From Acholeplasmatales bacterium (GTDB lineage: Bacteria > Bacillota_I > Bacilli_A > Izemoplasmatales > Hujiaoplasmataceae): a DNA stretch of 5,628 nt. The translations under genes were made by a program, and so were the position numbers. The stretch is taken from the NCBI GenBank assembly GCA_003477305.1, contig DMTN01000042.1:128560-134187 (forward strand), in the 5' to 3' direction. Below, piece after piece: positions 1 through 5,143 of this stretch; the stretch's first letter is position 1, and each line of letters starts with the position of its first letter. A model generated the notes under the pieces. That model had not been told where the DNA came from. It made no database searches and worked only from the letters and a program-made list of their open reading frames with translations.

Positions 1-1
1 C

Positions 2-631
2 ATGGATGTCGACAAAGAACAGTCGATGCCGGCGACGAAGACGTTTTCGGCCGAAATGCTGATCCTCGGCATGCTGGTGACCGCGCTGGAACGCGAAGAC
101 GGCCTCCTCCCCGCCAAGATGGATCATCTCCCGAAGTTGATCGACGCGGTTTTGCATCTGCAGCCTGCGATCGACCGTCTCGCCGAACATTGGATCGACC
201 TCAAGGAAGCCTTCGTGTTGGCCCGCGGCATTCAACTCAGCGTCTCACGTGAAATCTGTTGCAAGTTGCAAGAGACCTGTTATCTGAACGCGACCAGTTA
301 CGCGATCTCCGATTTCATGCACGGCCCCTTCGCGATGGTCACCCCCGAAACGCACGTGATGCTGATCGCGATGAACGACGAATTCAGACAGGATGTGCTG
401 GAGATGATATCCGCCCTCCGCTCCGTCGGCGCGCACCTGCTTCTGATCACCGACAGCACCGCACTCGCGGCGAAGGTTTCGGATCACGTGCTTCTTCCTT
501 CTTCCGACATCTTCATGGCGCCCTTCGCGAGCGTCGTGGCGGGGCAACTGTTCTCCTGCGCTTTGGCGGTGAAACGCGGCATCGATCCCGATCGCTCGCG
601 CAACATCCGGAAAGTCACGATCACCAAATAA
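2..631 (+). CDS. GlmS-like SIS-domain sugar-phosphate isomerase/deaminase, 3' part
   Basis: This is the C-terminal 209 residues of a double-SIS protein; the true start lies left of the window. The first visible residues, around KEQSMPATKTF, correspond to the end of the first SIS domain of GlmS-type enzymes (a KE..V.[AS]TK.F motif), so the ATG at position 2 is internal. The second SIS domain runs from about residue 65 to 195, with the family signature at residues 88-113: KLQE, then FMHGP. By comparison with GlmS, E91, H107 and K204 match the catalytic Glu, His and near-terminal Lys of the isomerase domain. The C-terminus, GIDPDRSRNIRKVT, is the usual family ending. The reaction is probably isomerisation or deamination of a hexosamine- or ketosamine-phosphate in the cytoplasm. 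Whether a glutaminase domain lies upstream (true GlmS) or not (NagB-II, AgaS or FrlB types) cannot be seen. The CYLNATSY stretch replaces the usual IHAEAY, which favours a divergent paralogue over housekeeping GlmS. It ends in TAA, which is built into the shared terminator. Confidence 0.9.
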   Translation: MDVDKEQSMPATKTFSAEMLILGMLVTALEREDGLLPAKMDHLPKLIDAVLHLQPAIDRLAEHWIDLKEAFVLARGIQLSVSREICCKLQETCYLNATSYAISDFMHGPFAMVTPETHVMLIAMNDEFRQDVLEMISALRSVGAHLLLITDSTALAAKVSDHVLLPSSDIFMAPFASVVAGQLFSCALAVKRGIDPDRSRNIRKVTITK

Positions 632-691
632 AAAAGCCCGGACTCGAATGATACCCCGAATGGGGGTTCCTTCAGAGCCGGGGCTTTTTTT
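630..691. terminator. Two-way rho-independent terminator between convergent genes
   Basis: A tract at 630-635, then GCCCGG..CTC; the other arm is GAG.CCGGGGC followed by seven T at 685-691. AAAAAAGCCC pairs fully with GGGCTTTTTT, and an inner ACCCC/GGGGT helix (about 652-667) sits on the loop side. Each strand sees a GC stem followed by a U tract, so it can stop transcription from both sides. The A tract includes the last two bases of the SIS gene's TAA, and the T tract overlaps the hexokinase stop codon (690-692). Confidence 0.9.
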
Positions 692-1976
692 AGGATAAGG
701 CGGCGATCGCGGCGCCGATCAAGGGCCAGTCCGGACCGGTGATGATTTCAAACGTGATGTCGTCATCTGCCAGGACCGTCTGCAAATGCTTTGCGTAAGC
801 CGTGCGATATCCGGACAACCGATGGAAGGTCGTTCCTTCGGCGAAAATCGCATAAGGTCGGGGATCCTTCGCATCCGCGGCGGTTTTGAGGATGGCTGCC
901 GCGGTCATGATCGCGCCGATCTTCGCCGCGCGGTCGATCAGCGCTATTGCGATCGACGCGGCCGTGTCCCGGTCCGCGGGAGAACTGAATGCCGCATGCA
1001 AGGGGTTGTCTTCCCGGTTGGGATCTGCGATGAATGCGCTGATCGCGGCAAGACCGCACGTCCGTCCGTCGATCCTGTCCGTGCCGGTCAGGATCAATCC
1101 TTCCAGCATCGCCTGTTTGAGGGCGGTCACGATCACGTCGGAAAGGTACCTCCCGCTTGTCATTTTTTCGGTCTTCGCCGTTCCCGGCTGCAGGGAGGCG
1201 TCATCGACGATCCGATCGAAACTCCCTTGAAGGAGTCCGTTGTAATTTCCGCATTCGGTGTTGATGACCATCCGGCCGCCAAAACCCGGGGCGGTCCGTT
1301 TCATGATGTTTTCGCAGCGCTCCGCATAACCGACGTTGATCCCCGTGCCGTACACGAACCCGACGCCTCCCGCAAAGTGATCCGGAGGAAGCGCGTCCAT
1401 CCCGGCGAGCAGGGTTGAGACCGTGTCGTTCAGAAGAATGATCCGACCCGGGTTTACGCCGCGGTTTCTCAATGCTTCCTTCGTACATGCGCCAACGCGG
1501 GATCCGATGACTTCGGGGGCATCGATTTCTTTCGCCCAGTCGGTCAGGGTACCGTCGATGTCCGGCGTCATCGCGACGCTGTAGGAAAAGCAGAAACCAA
1601 TCGAGTCCGCCGCCTTCGCGAATTCTTCCACCGACACGGCGATGGCGTCATAAAACGCGATTTTCGAAAGCATCGCGGCACTGCCGGGCATCGGGATCGA
1701 ATGGATTTTCCCCAGCGTGATCTTGGCATTCTCGTCGGTCGTCGCCAAGGCATAGCGGAAATGGGTCCCGCCGGCATCCATCGCAAGGACTTTTCGGTAC
1801 GGTCGGACGCGGATGTCCGGCGAAAGATAGGAAGGATTCATCTCGAGACCCGAAGGCCGGTTCTCAAGGCCCGCCTTCATGTCCGCAAGGAGCGTCTTCG
1901 TCCAGCGCATGGCATCGATCGATCCGGCGTCCTGCCGGTGTCTTGCGAGAAATTCATCCACGGATTTCGTGCTCAT
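690..1976 (-). CDS. Hexokinase (eukaryote-type family), ATP-dependent hexose kinase
   Basis: A 428-residue cytoplasmic kinase that should transfer phosphate from ATP to the 6-OH of glucose or related hexoses. Hexokinase motifs appear in order: phosphate-1 loop LAMDAGGTHFRYAL (about residues 64-77); sugar-binding FSYSVAMTPDIDG (130-142) and LTDWAKEID; LLNDTVSTL (181-189) with catalytic Asp184; phosphate-2 YGTGINVGYAE (209-219); INTECG (238-243) with the sugar-binding Glu; SGRYLSDVI (274-282); and the adenosine-site FAEGTTFHRL (378-387). Length and motifs fit the PF00349/PF03727 hexokinase family rather than the ROK or Glk glucokinases. Differences from the yeast/animal consensus include WAK for WTK and YLSD for YLGE, so the sugar preference may differ. 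Start choice: ATG at 1976 has AAAGGGGG six bases upstream and begins MSTKSVDEFL, where the family's first helix begins. The frame stays open upstream to 2399, and an alternative start at 2207 is discussed under findings. It is transcribed alone and converges on the SIS gene. Confidence 0.92.
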   Translation of the reverse strand: MSTKSVDEFLARHRQDAGSIDAMRWTKTLLADMKAGLENRPSGLEMNPSYLSPDIRVRPYRKVLAMDAGGTHFRYALATTDENAKITLGKIHSIPMPGSAAMLSKIAFYDAIAVSVEEFAKAADSIGFCFSYSVAMTPDIDGTLTDWAKEIDAPEVIGSRVGACTKEALRNRGVNPGRIILLNDTVSTLLAGMDALPPDHFAGGVGFVYGTGINVGYAERCENIMKRTAPGFGGRMVINTECGNYNGLLQGSFDRIVDDASLQPGTAKTEKMTSGRYLSDVIVTALKQAMLEGLILTGTDRIDGRTCGLAAISAFIADPNREDNPLHAAFSSPADRDTAASIAIALIDRAAKIGAIMTAAAILKTAADAKDPRPYAIFAEGTTFHRLSGYRTAYAKHLQTVLADDDITFEIITGPDWPLIGAAIAALS

Positions 1977-1982
1977 CGACAT

Positions 1983-1990
1983 CCCCCTTT
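1983..1990 (-). promoter_or_regulatory. Ribosome binding site of hexokinase
   Basis: On the minus strand AAAGGGGG ends six bases before ATG 1976. It directly abuts another in-frame ATG at 1982, which leaves no spacing there. The site therefore selects the ATG at 1976. Confidence 0.6.
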
Positions 1991-2064
1991 CTGCGATCGC
2001 GATGCATTCTGAGAGGAAGTCGAAACGAGATGAAGCGATCCGATCCGACTCGTCCTCTGCGAGT

Positions 2065-2091
2065 ATTATATCATACGGAAATGATTGTGGA
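2065..2091 (-). promoter_or_regulatory. Probable promoter of hexokinase
   Basis: A perfect TATAAT at 2065-2070 (minus strand) with a weak -35, TCCACA, at 2086-2091, spacing 15. It would give a leader of about 80 bases before ATG 1976. The -35 is poor and its spacing short, so confidence rests on the -10 and the location. If translation really starts at 2207, this box is inside the coding region and is fortuitous. Confidence 0.4.
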
Positions 2092-2260
2092 AGCGATCTC
2101 CTGATGTTGGAAGAAAGACGGATAAGATGACGTTCAAACATCGGGACAGAATGGTTGCGACCGACGGTCACTTCGTTCGCAAGGCGTGTTTCGATTTGAT
2201 ATTGCATCCGTTCAAACCTCCGCGATCGAAGCCCCTTCGGATATTTTACGCACTCATCGA

Positions 2261-2289
2261 TTGTATTATCCGTGAAAACTCGGTATAAT
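2261..2289 (+). promoter_or_regulatory. Promoter of the 138-residue protein gene
   Basis: TTGTAT at 2261-2266 and a perfect TATAAT at 2284-2289, separated by 17 bases, form a sigma-70/sigma-A type promoter. Transcription should begin near 2296, leaving a leader of about 70 bases. Confidence 0.7.
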
Positions 2290-2309
2290 GTAGTTGGGTA
2301 TAACCGCAT

Positions 2310-2337
2310 GTCGATGGACCATTGAATGCCAATCGAC
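2310..2337 (+). promoter_or_regulatory. Hairpin in the 5' leader of the 138-residue protein gene
   Basis: GTCGATGG (2310-2317) pairs with CC-A-ATCGAC (2329-2337) with one bulged A, and an inner CAT-TGA-ATG helix closes the tip. It lies between the predicted transcription start and the ribosome binding site and ends 13 bases before the latter. It is too short and U-poor to be a terminator. It could affect mRNA stability or translation, but no known riboswitch class is recognisable. Confidence 0.4.
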
Positions 2338-2350
2338 CATTCAAACTTAC

Positions 2351-2357
2351 GAGGAGG
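2351..2357 (+). promoter_or_regulatory. Strong ribosome binding site (GAGGAGG)
   Basis: GAGGAGG ends seven bases before ATG 2365. It fixes the start there and argues against the in-frame ATG at 2326, which lies inside the leader hairpin and has no such site. Confidence 0.85.
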
Positions 2358-2364
2358 TACTTGC

Positions 2365-2781
2365 ATGAAATTCGAATTCACGGAAAAACCACTACCCAAG
2401 GATCTGATCGAAAAACGCTTTGATCAAATTTCCGAAGAGAGTCAAGGACGCGTCATCTTCGGGTATGTTCAGTATGATATCGAGGCCAAATTCAACAATT
2501 CGGTCAGAAATTGCCGCATCAGCCACGAAGTCTATGTCAGAAGCGTCAAGGGCAATAAATTCAAATTGCCGATTTTACGCGTATCGCACGGAATCATGCC
2601 CTATCCGGTCAACCTCAGCTTCGTGGATGAAATTCTCAAAGATATCAAGCGTGAAGATCAAGCTTCCGAATGGCGCACGATCACGCTCAACACGGAAGAA
2701 GAATTGCTTGCTTTCATCGAAACCATCATCGGCGACAAGGATTTTTTCTCGATCATCAGTTCGATCTACAACATGCAGTGA
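2365..2781 (+). CDS. Hypothetical 138-residue soluble protein
   Basis: I do not recognise the family. The product has no signal peptide or membrane segment, is mildly acidic and has a single Cys (C50), so it is most likely a cytoplasmic domain. Visible layout: a charged N-terminus (residues 1-25, FTEKPLPKDLIEKRFDQI); a probable beta-rich section from about 28 to 75 (RVIFGYVQYDIEAKF, then HEVYVRSVKGNKFKLPILRV); a helix-like piece at 84-98 (LSFVDEILKDIKRE); and a C-terminal EWRTITLNTEEELLAFIETI (102-121) followed by an aromatic tail ending SIYNMQ. Support for a real gene is good: a consensus promoter, a strong Shine-Dalgarno site at correct spacing, a full-length frame, and a rho-independent terminator about 100 bases after the TGA. 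It appears to be a single-gene transcript. Neither neighbour suggests a role. Confidence 0.85.
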   Translation: MKFEFTEKPLPKDLIEKRFDQISEESQGRVIFGYVQYDIEAKFNNSVRNCRISHEVYVRSVKGNKFKLPILRVSHGIMPYPVNLSFVDEILKDIKREDQASEWRTITLNTEEELLAFIETIIGDKDFFSIISSIYNMQ

Positions 2782-2820
2782 AGACCCGCCATCCAGAGGA
2801 ACGCGGATCGGCACTCTCAA

Positions 2821-2863
2821 CACACGGCATCGGTACCGCTTGATGCGGCGTAACGCCAGTGTG
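2821..2863 (+). other. Possible three-way-junction RNA fold in a 3' untranslated region
   Basis: Three helices close around one junction: CACAC (2821-2825) with GTGTG (2859-2863); GCATC (2827-2831) with GATGC (2842-2846); and GGCG-TAA-CGCC (2847-2857). The fold sits between the stop of the 138-residue gene and its terminator. It could be a 3'-end stability element or part of a 3'-derived small RNA. The helices are only 4-5 pairs, so chance is a real alternative. Confidence 0.3.
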
Positions 2864-2880
2864 CAATATCAGAACCACTT

Positions 2881-2907
2881 CCCGGCCTTCCTGGTCGGGA
2901 TTTTTTT
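2881..2907 (+). terminator. Rho-independent terminator of the 138-residue gene
   Basis: CCCGGCC (2881-2887) pairs with GGTCGGG (2893-2899), including one G-T wobble, around the loop TTCCT. Seven T follow after one A (2901-2907). It works for the plus strand only, as the minus strand has no U tract after the stem. Confidence 0.9.
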
Positions 2908-2928
2908 ATGAACGGCAGCGATTTTGTC

Positions 2929-2968
2929 AAAAAAGTCGCATTTCCTTGGTGTTGAAGGAAATCCGACT
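2929..2968 (-). terminator. Rho-independent terminator of the CotH-family gene
   Basis: Read on the minus strand, GTCG-G-ATTTCCTT pairs with AAGGAAAT-G-CGAC: 12 pairs with a single G-G mismatch and a seven-base loop (2935-2967). It is followed by six T (plus-strand A tract 2929-2934). It lies about 200 bases after the CotH-family stop and 22 bases from the opposing terminator. Confidence 0.85.
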
Positions 2969-3162
2969 CGGAATCATTTGGCAGCCCGTTCGCGTTCCGA
3001 ATATGATCCGCGGCGATGTTATCATTGATCCAAGAAGGAACCGTGAAAGCGGGAGCTTTCATGTCGAACCCCATTGCTTCTATCGTGCATTCGCACCTTG
3101 ATGATGACGATATGCTTGATATGTTTGCATGACGGTGACTTTTCTTTGAGTGTTCCTATCAA

Positions 3163-3186
3163 GATGCATGTTTATGACCATGCATC
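3163..3186 (-). other. Perfect hairpin with the CotH-family stop codon in its loop
   Basis: GATGCATG (3163-3170) and CATGCATC (3179-3186) are perfect inverted arms around eight bases that contain the TAA stop (3172-3174). No U tract follows on the minus strand, so it is not a standard terminator. It may be a 3'-end mRNA structure or chance. Confidence 0.4.
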
Positions 3187-4542
3187 AAAGTATGATTCAA
3201 CAAATGCTTTGCGTAAATCGAGCCACGAAACGAGCGATTGGGCAGCTTGCAGCTGGGATCCGGCATGGATATAGATGCCATGCCATCCATCGTTTCTTCG
3301 CGTGCCGATCCATAAGTCATGGTTTCTGCTGAACTCGGTCTGATAGAGCATTGTGAGATCGTTGACCGCGTCTTTCATTTTTTGATAGAGATCGTTTGTT
3401 TCGTTCGTCATTTCTTCATAGCGTGCCAGAACCATCTCCCGGAACCAAGAGAGTGTGCTAAGTTCATAAAGAAGATGGAAAATGTGGAGGCTCTCCGGAC
3501 TGGTATTCAGATAATGGTTCCCAAAGCATAAATCGTGATCCCATGGCGGCCCGAATACGATTTTCCCTTGCTTGTCTTTATAGAGATAGTTGCTGCTGAA
3601 ATTACTGTCCATGTCATTGGTGATGATTTGCATGAGATACATGTCAACCGCGGATGTGACATCGAAATAGGCGTTCACCGCTTCATAGGACTGGTCGATG
3701 TAGATCGCATCATAAGCATCTACTAAATAGTTTTGCATAAATAGGACTTGCGCCACCGATTTCGCATCACTCTTGATCGCATAAAAGGCGACATCCGGCA
3801 ATAGATCATAGTTGAATATATTTTGCCAAGTCATTTCAACTTCGGTATTCGTATAGCCCGGAACCGTGATCCAGTCGATCCCTTCCCGACCTTCTTCATT
3901 TCTTCTGCCGGCATCCGCTTCGGTTTCAAGGAGGTAGCCGGTATCGGTGAAAAGCGCGTTGTCAACGCCTGCTTCATCGATCATCAGCCGTTGATCGTTG
4001 ATTTCTATTTGTTCTGTCAGCAAATAGACACCTTGATGCACATCGTTGACGACCACCTCGACCAAAGCAAAATCAGGGACAAACGACAATCTCAAGAGAT
4101 CGTCCGCGATCATATATGCCACATAGTTTCTTAACATGGACAAATCCATATATTCGGCCAGCAGGACCCAGGACCGCGATGGCCCGGACCCCAGTCCCAA
4201 AGGCTGTATTCCTTCATCAAAGCGGATGCGATAAGGTTTCTTGTCAAATTGTGATGTGCTATGTCCGCGCAGACGGATTCCGGCCGATACATCGCTCAGG
4301 AGATGAGATGCTTCCGCATTGGTGATTTTGATGCTGCACGGCTGATAGACCTCGTGACTTGTGATGTCCATATCTGTAGTATCCACATAAATGATTGGAA
4401 GATTGGAGGAGATCACATCGACAAATTCCTGCTCCGTGTTTTCTTCATCGACAAGGGTGGTGTTCTCACACGCACCCATGACGAAACAACAGATGAACAA
4501 TAATAGGACAGAGGTCAATCGTTTTATAAGCACCATAGTCAC
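3172..4542 (-). CDS. CotH-family (CotH kinase-like) lipoprotein
   Basis: A 456-residue protein with an N-terminal signal: a basic start, a hydrophobic stretch SVLLLFICCFVM, then MGAC as a lipobox with Cys25 as probable lipid-anchor site. CotH-family motifs follow in order: IRLRGHSTSQFDKKPYRIRF (89-108); LLAEYMDLSMLRN (127-139); VEVVVNDVHQGVYLLTEQIE (161-180); GYLLETEA (202-209); NFSSNYLYKD (314-323); and FGPPWDHDLCFGN (330-342), the family's Asp-rich, metal-binding active-site region. The tail, SWLDLRKAFVESY, is the usual helical ending. CotH proteins are atypical protein kinases first known from Bacillus spore coats, but many bacterial homologues are secreted and not spore-linked. No spore gene is nearby, so the substrate is unknown. 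Start: GTG at 4542 has AGGAG seven bases upstream, whereas ATG at 4536 is 13 bases away. Both give a good signal peptide. It is transcribed alone, with promoter at 4566-4593 and terminator at 2929-2968. Confidence 0.92.
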   Translation of the reverse strand: MTMVLIKRLTSVLLLFICCFVMGACENTTLVDEENTEQEFVDVISSNLPIIYVDTTDMDITSHEVYQPCSIKITNAEASHLLSDVSAGIRLRGHSTSQFDKKPYRIRFDEGIQPLGLGSGPSRSWVLLAEYMDLSMLRNYVAYMIADDLLRLSFVPDFALVEVVVNDVHQGVYLLTEQIEINDQRLMIDEAGVDNALFTDTGYLLETEADAGRRNEEGREGIDWITVPGYTNTEVEMTWQNIFNYDLLPDVAFYAIKSDAKSVAQVLFMQNYLVDAYDAIYIDQSYEAVNAYFDVTSAVDMYLMQIITNDMDSNFSSNYLYKDKQGKIVFGPPWDHDLCFGNHYLNTSPESLHIFHLLYELSTLSWFREMVLARYEEMTNETNDLYQKMKDAVNDLTMLYQTEFSRNHDLWIGTRRNDGWHGIYIHAGSQLQAAQSLVSWLDLRKAFVESYFDAWS

Positions 4543-4549
4543 AAATTCA

Positions 4550-4554
4550 CTCCT
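4550..4554 (-). promoter_or_regulatory. Ribosome binding site favouring a GTG start
   Basis: AGGAG on the minus strand, seven bases before GTG 4542 and 13 before ATG 4536. It decides for GTG unless the longer spacing is used. Confidence 0.65.
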
Positions 4555-4565
4555 GATATGTTGAG

Positions 4566-4593
4566 TGTATAGGATGTTCTTCGATGCAATCAA
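4566..4593 (-). promoter_or_regulatory. Probable promoter of the CotH-family gene
   Basis: On the minus strand, TTGATT (4588-4593) and TATACA (4566-4571) are 16 bases apart, with four of six matches to each consensus. Transcription would start near 4559, giving a very short leader that still contains the Shine-Dalgarno site. Confidence 0.5.
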
Positions 4594-4602
4594 TTGATCG
4601 AA
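4580..4602. promoter_or_regulatory. Possible operator dyad over the CotH-family -35 box
   Basis: TTCGAT (4580-4585) and ATCGAA (4597-4602) are inverted arms 11 bases apart. Partly overlapping them is a perfect 10-base palindrome, ATCAATTGAT (4589-4598). Both cover the predicted -35, where a dimeric repressor could block polymerase. No regulator gene is in the window to pair with it. Confidence 0.35.
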
Positions 4603-4660
4603 ACGAATGACAAATTCTAGATTGCGTTAAGTCAAAAACATGGCGCTTCACGAGCGGTTC

Positions 4661-4690
4661 TCAAGCCAAGTATATCATGATTTTTTTCAT
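4661..4690 (-). other. Tiny ORF (MKKIMIYLA) with a Shine-Dalgarno-like site
   Basis: After the terminator-like repeat, the minus strand reads AAGAGG, nine bases, then ATG AAA AAA and a stop after nine residues. The start resembles a signal-peptide beginning. It could be the stump of a lost secreted-protein gene, a leader peptide ahead of the CotH-family gene, or chance. I see no promoter clearly serving it. Confidence 0.2.
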
Positions 4691-4716
4691 AGCGGTGTTC
4701 CTCTTGCGATCTATAT

Positions 4717-4763
4717 AAAAAAATGTAGACAAAGTATCCTTGAAATAGGGTACATTGTCTACA
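4717..4763 (-). terminator. Strong inverted repeat, probably a minus-strand terminator
   Basis: TGTAGACAAAGTATCC (4724-4739) and GGGTACATTGTCTACA (4748-4763) pair over 16 positions, with one A-A mismatch and one wobble, around eight bases. Seven A flank it on the left (4717-4723), so the minus-strand transcript has a stem followed by seven U. It would end the transcript of the partial gene at the right edge. The arms begin TG and end CA, as some insertion-sequence ends do, but no transposase is visible. Confidence 0.75.
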
Positions 4764-5143
4764 GTGTTCGCCCATCTCTTGTGTGAGATCGACTTATTCT
4801 GATAAGGATGGTAGCCCGTACGCGACCCGAATTCTATCCGCGTCGTTTTTCCTTTTTTCCCATTAGAATGCCAAGAAATCCCCAGATTTAGCGCATTAAA
4901 CCAATATCGTATATTTCTGTTTTCGACATGAATTTACCAACAATCCTTTGACTAATGACCACGCTATGAATATAAGCATATCGTTTTCCGTCGTTTATTC
5001 ATCTGTTGACATAGTAACATTGACTCAGTCATGATTCGCCAGGTCTTTCAATAAGTTCGATATAATACTTGTCCCGGTTTATCATTTCATCGGCTTGTAC
5101 CCATTTGATATTATAGGCTACCCACTCATAAAATCAATGCCAA
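4764..5143. other. AT-rich stretch of 380 bases without an intact gene
   Basis: It lies between the stop of the right-edge gene and the terminator-like repeat. All six frames are broken by stops. It contains a coding-like tail (5029-5133), a small hairpin ATCTC-N6-GAGAT (4774-4789), a locally GC-rich patch near 4810-4850 and, on the plus strand, isolated TTGACA and TATAAT boxes that do not pair at a useful distance and lead to no gene. It is most likely a long 3' untranslated region or gene remains. Confidence 0.5.
5029..5133 (-). pseudogene. Coding-like C-terminal remnant (34 residues)
   Basis: The minus strand reads FYEWVAYNIKWVQADEMI, then NRDKYYIELIERPGES and TGA. The sequence is protein-like, but an in-frame TGA precedes it directly and no start codon with a ribosome site is present. 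It is out of frame with the gene ending at 5144, and no single frameshift joins the two because the relevant frames each have a stop in between. It is either a decayed gene end or chance. Confidence 0.3.

Larger units (their letters stand above)
1977..2364. other. Divergent intergenic region of 388 bases
   Basis: It lies between the divergently transcribed hexokinase and the 138-residue protein gene. It holds a probable hexokinase promoter (-10 at 2065-2070, minus strand) and a clearer plus-strand promoter (2261-2289) with a structured leader after it. The hexokinase frame stays open through it without a stop. A Shine-Dalgarno-like GGAGG at 2217-2221 (minus) stands nine bases before an in-frame ATG at 2207, which would add 77 residues to the hexokinase. 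By eye, third-position GC of that extension is lower than in the kinase, and it matches no domain I know. I treat it as mostly leader and regulatory DNA. Confidence 0.6.
2782..3171. other. Gene-free convergent region of 390 bases
   Basis: It lies between the 3' ends of two convergent genes. It holds a possible three-way-junction fold (2821-2863), the plus-strand terminator (2881-2907) and, immediately beyond, the minus-strand terminator (2929-2968). From 2969 to 3171 I see no convincing gene; that part is probably the long 3' untranslated end of the CotH-family transcript. A minus-strand frame at 2817-3074 has acceptable-looking codons but runs through both terminators and has no clear ribosome binding site. 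Confidence 0.7.

Noticed and set aside
2..4. ATG at position 2 as the true start of the SIS protein
   Set aside because: The first residues match the interior of the family's first SIS domain, so the gene must begin left of the window.
259..651. Long alternative frames over the SIS, hexokinase and CotH-family genes
   Set aside because: They are arginine- or histidine-rich shadows of GC-biased coding sequence, with no ribosome sites or family motifs.
2326..2364. An upstream ATG giving a 151-residue version of the hypothetical protein
   Set aside because: The ATG lies in the leader hairpin without a ribosome site, while GAGGAGG is placed ideally for ATG 2365.
2817..3074. A minus-strand frame of 85 codons starting MGFDMKAPAFTVPSWI
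   Set aside because: It runs through both rho-independent terminators and the three-way fold, has no convincing ribosome site, and its C-terminal part is just the complement of the terminator stem. Codon use in its first half is acceptable, so a remnant cannot be fully excluded.
5005..5067. TTGACA at 5005-5010 and TATAAT at 5062-5067 on the plus strand as a promoter
   Set aside because: They are over 50 bases apart, neither has a partner at 16-18 bases, and no plus-strand gene follows.
5134..5136. TGA read as tryptophan (mollicute code), which would join debris into longer frames
   Set aside because: Recognised genes use TGG for Trp. TGA at 2779 and 5144 gives sensible protein ends, and TAA and TAG stops also interrupt the same debris frame.
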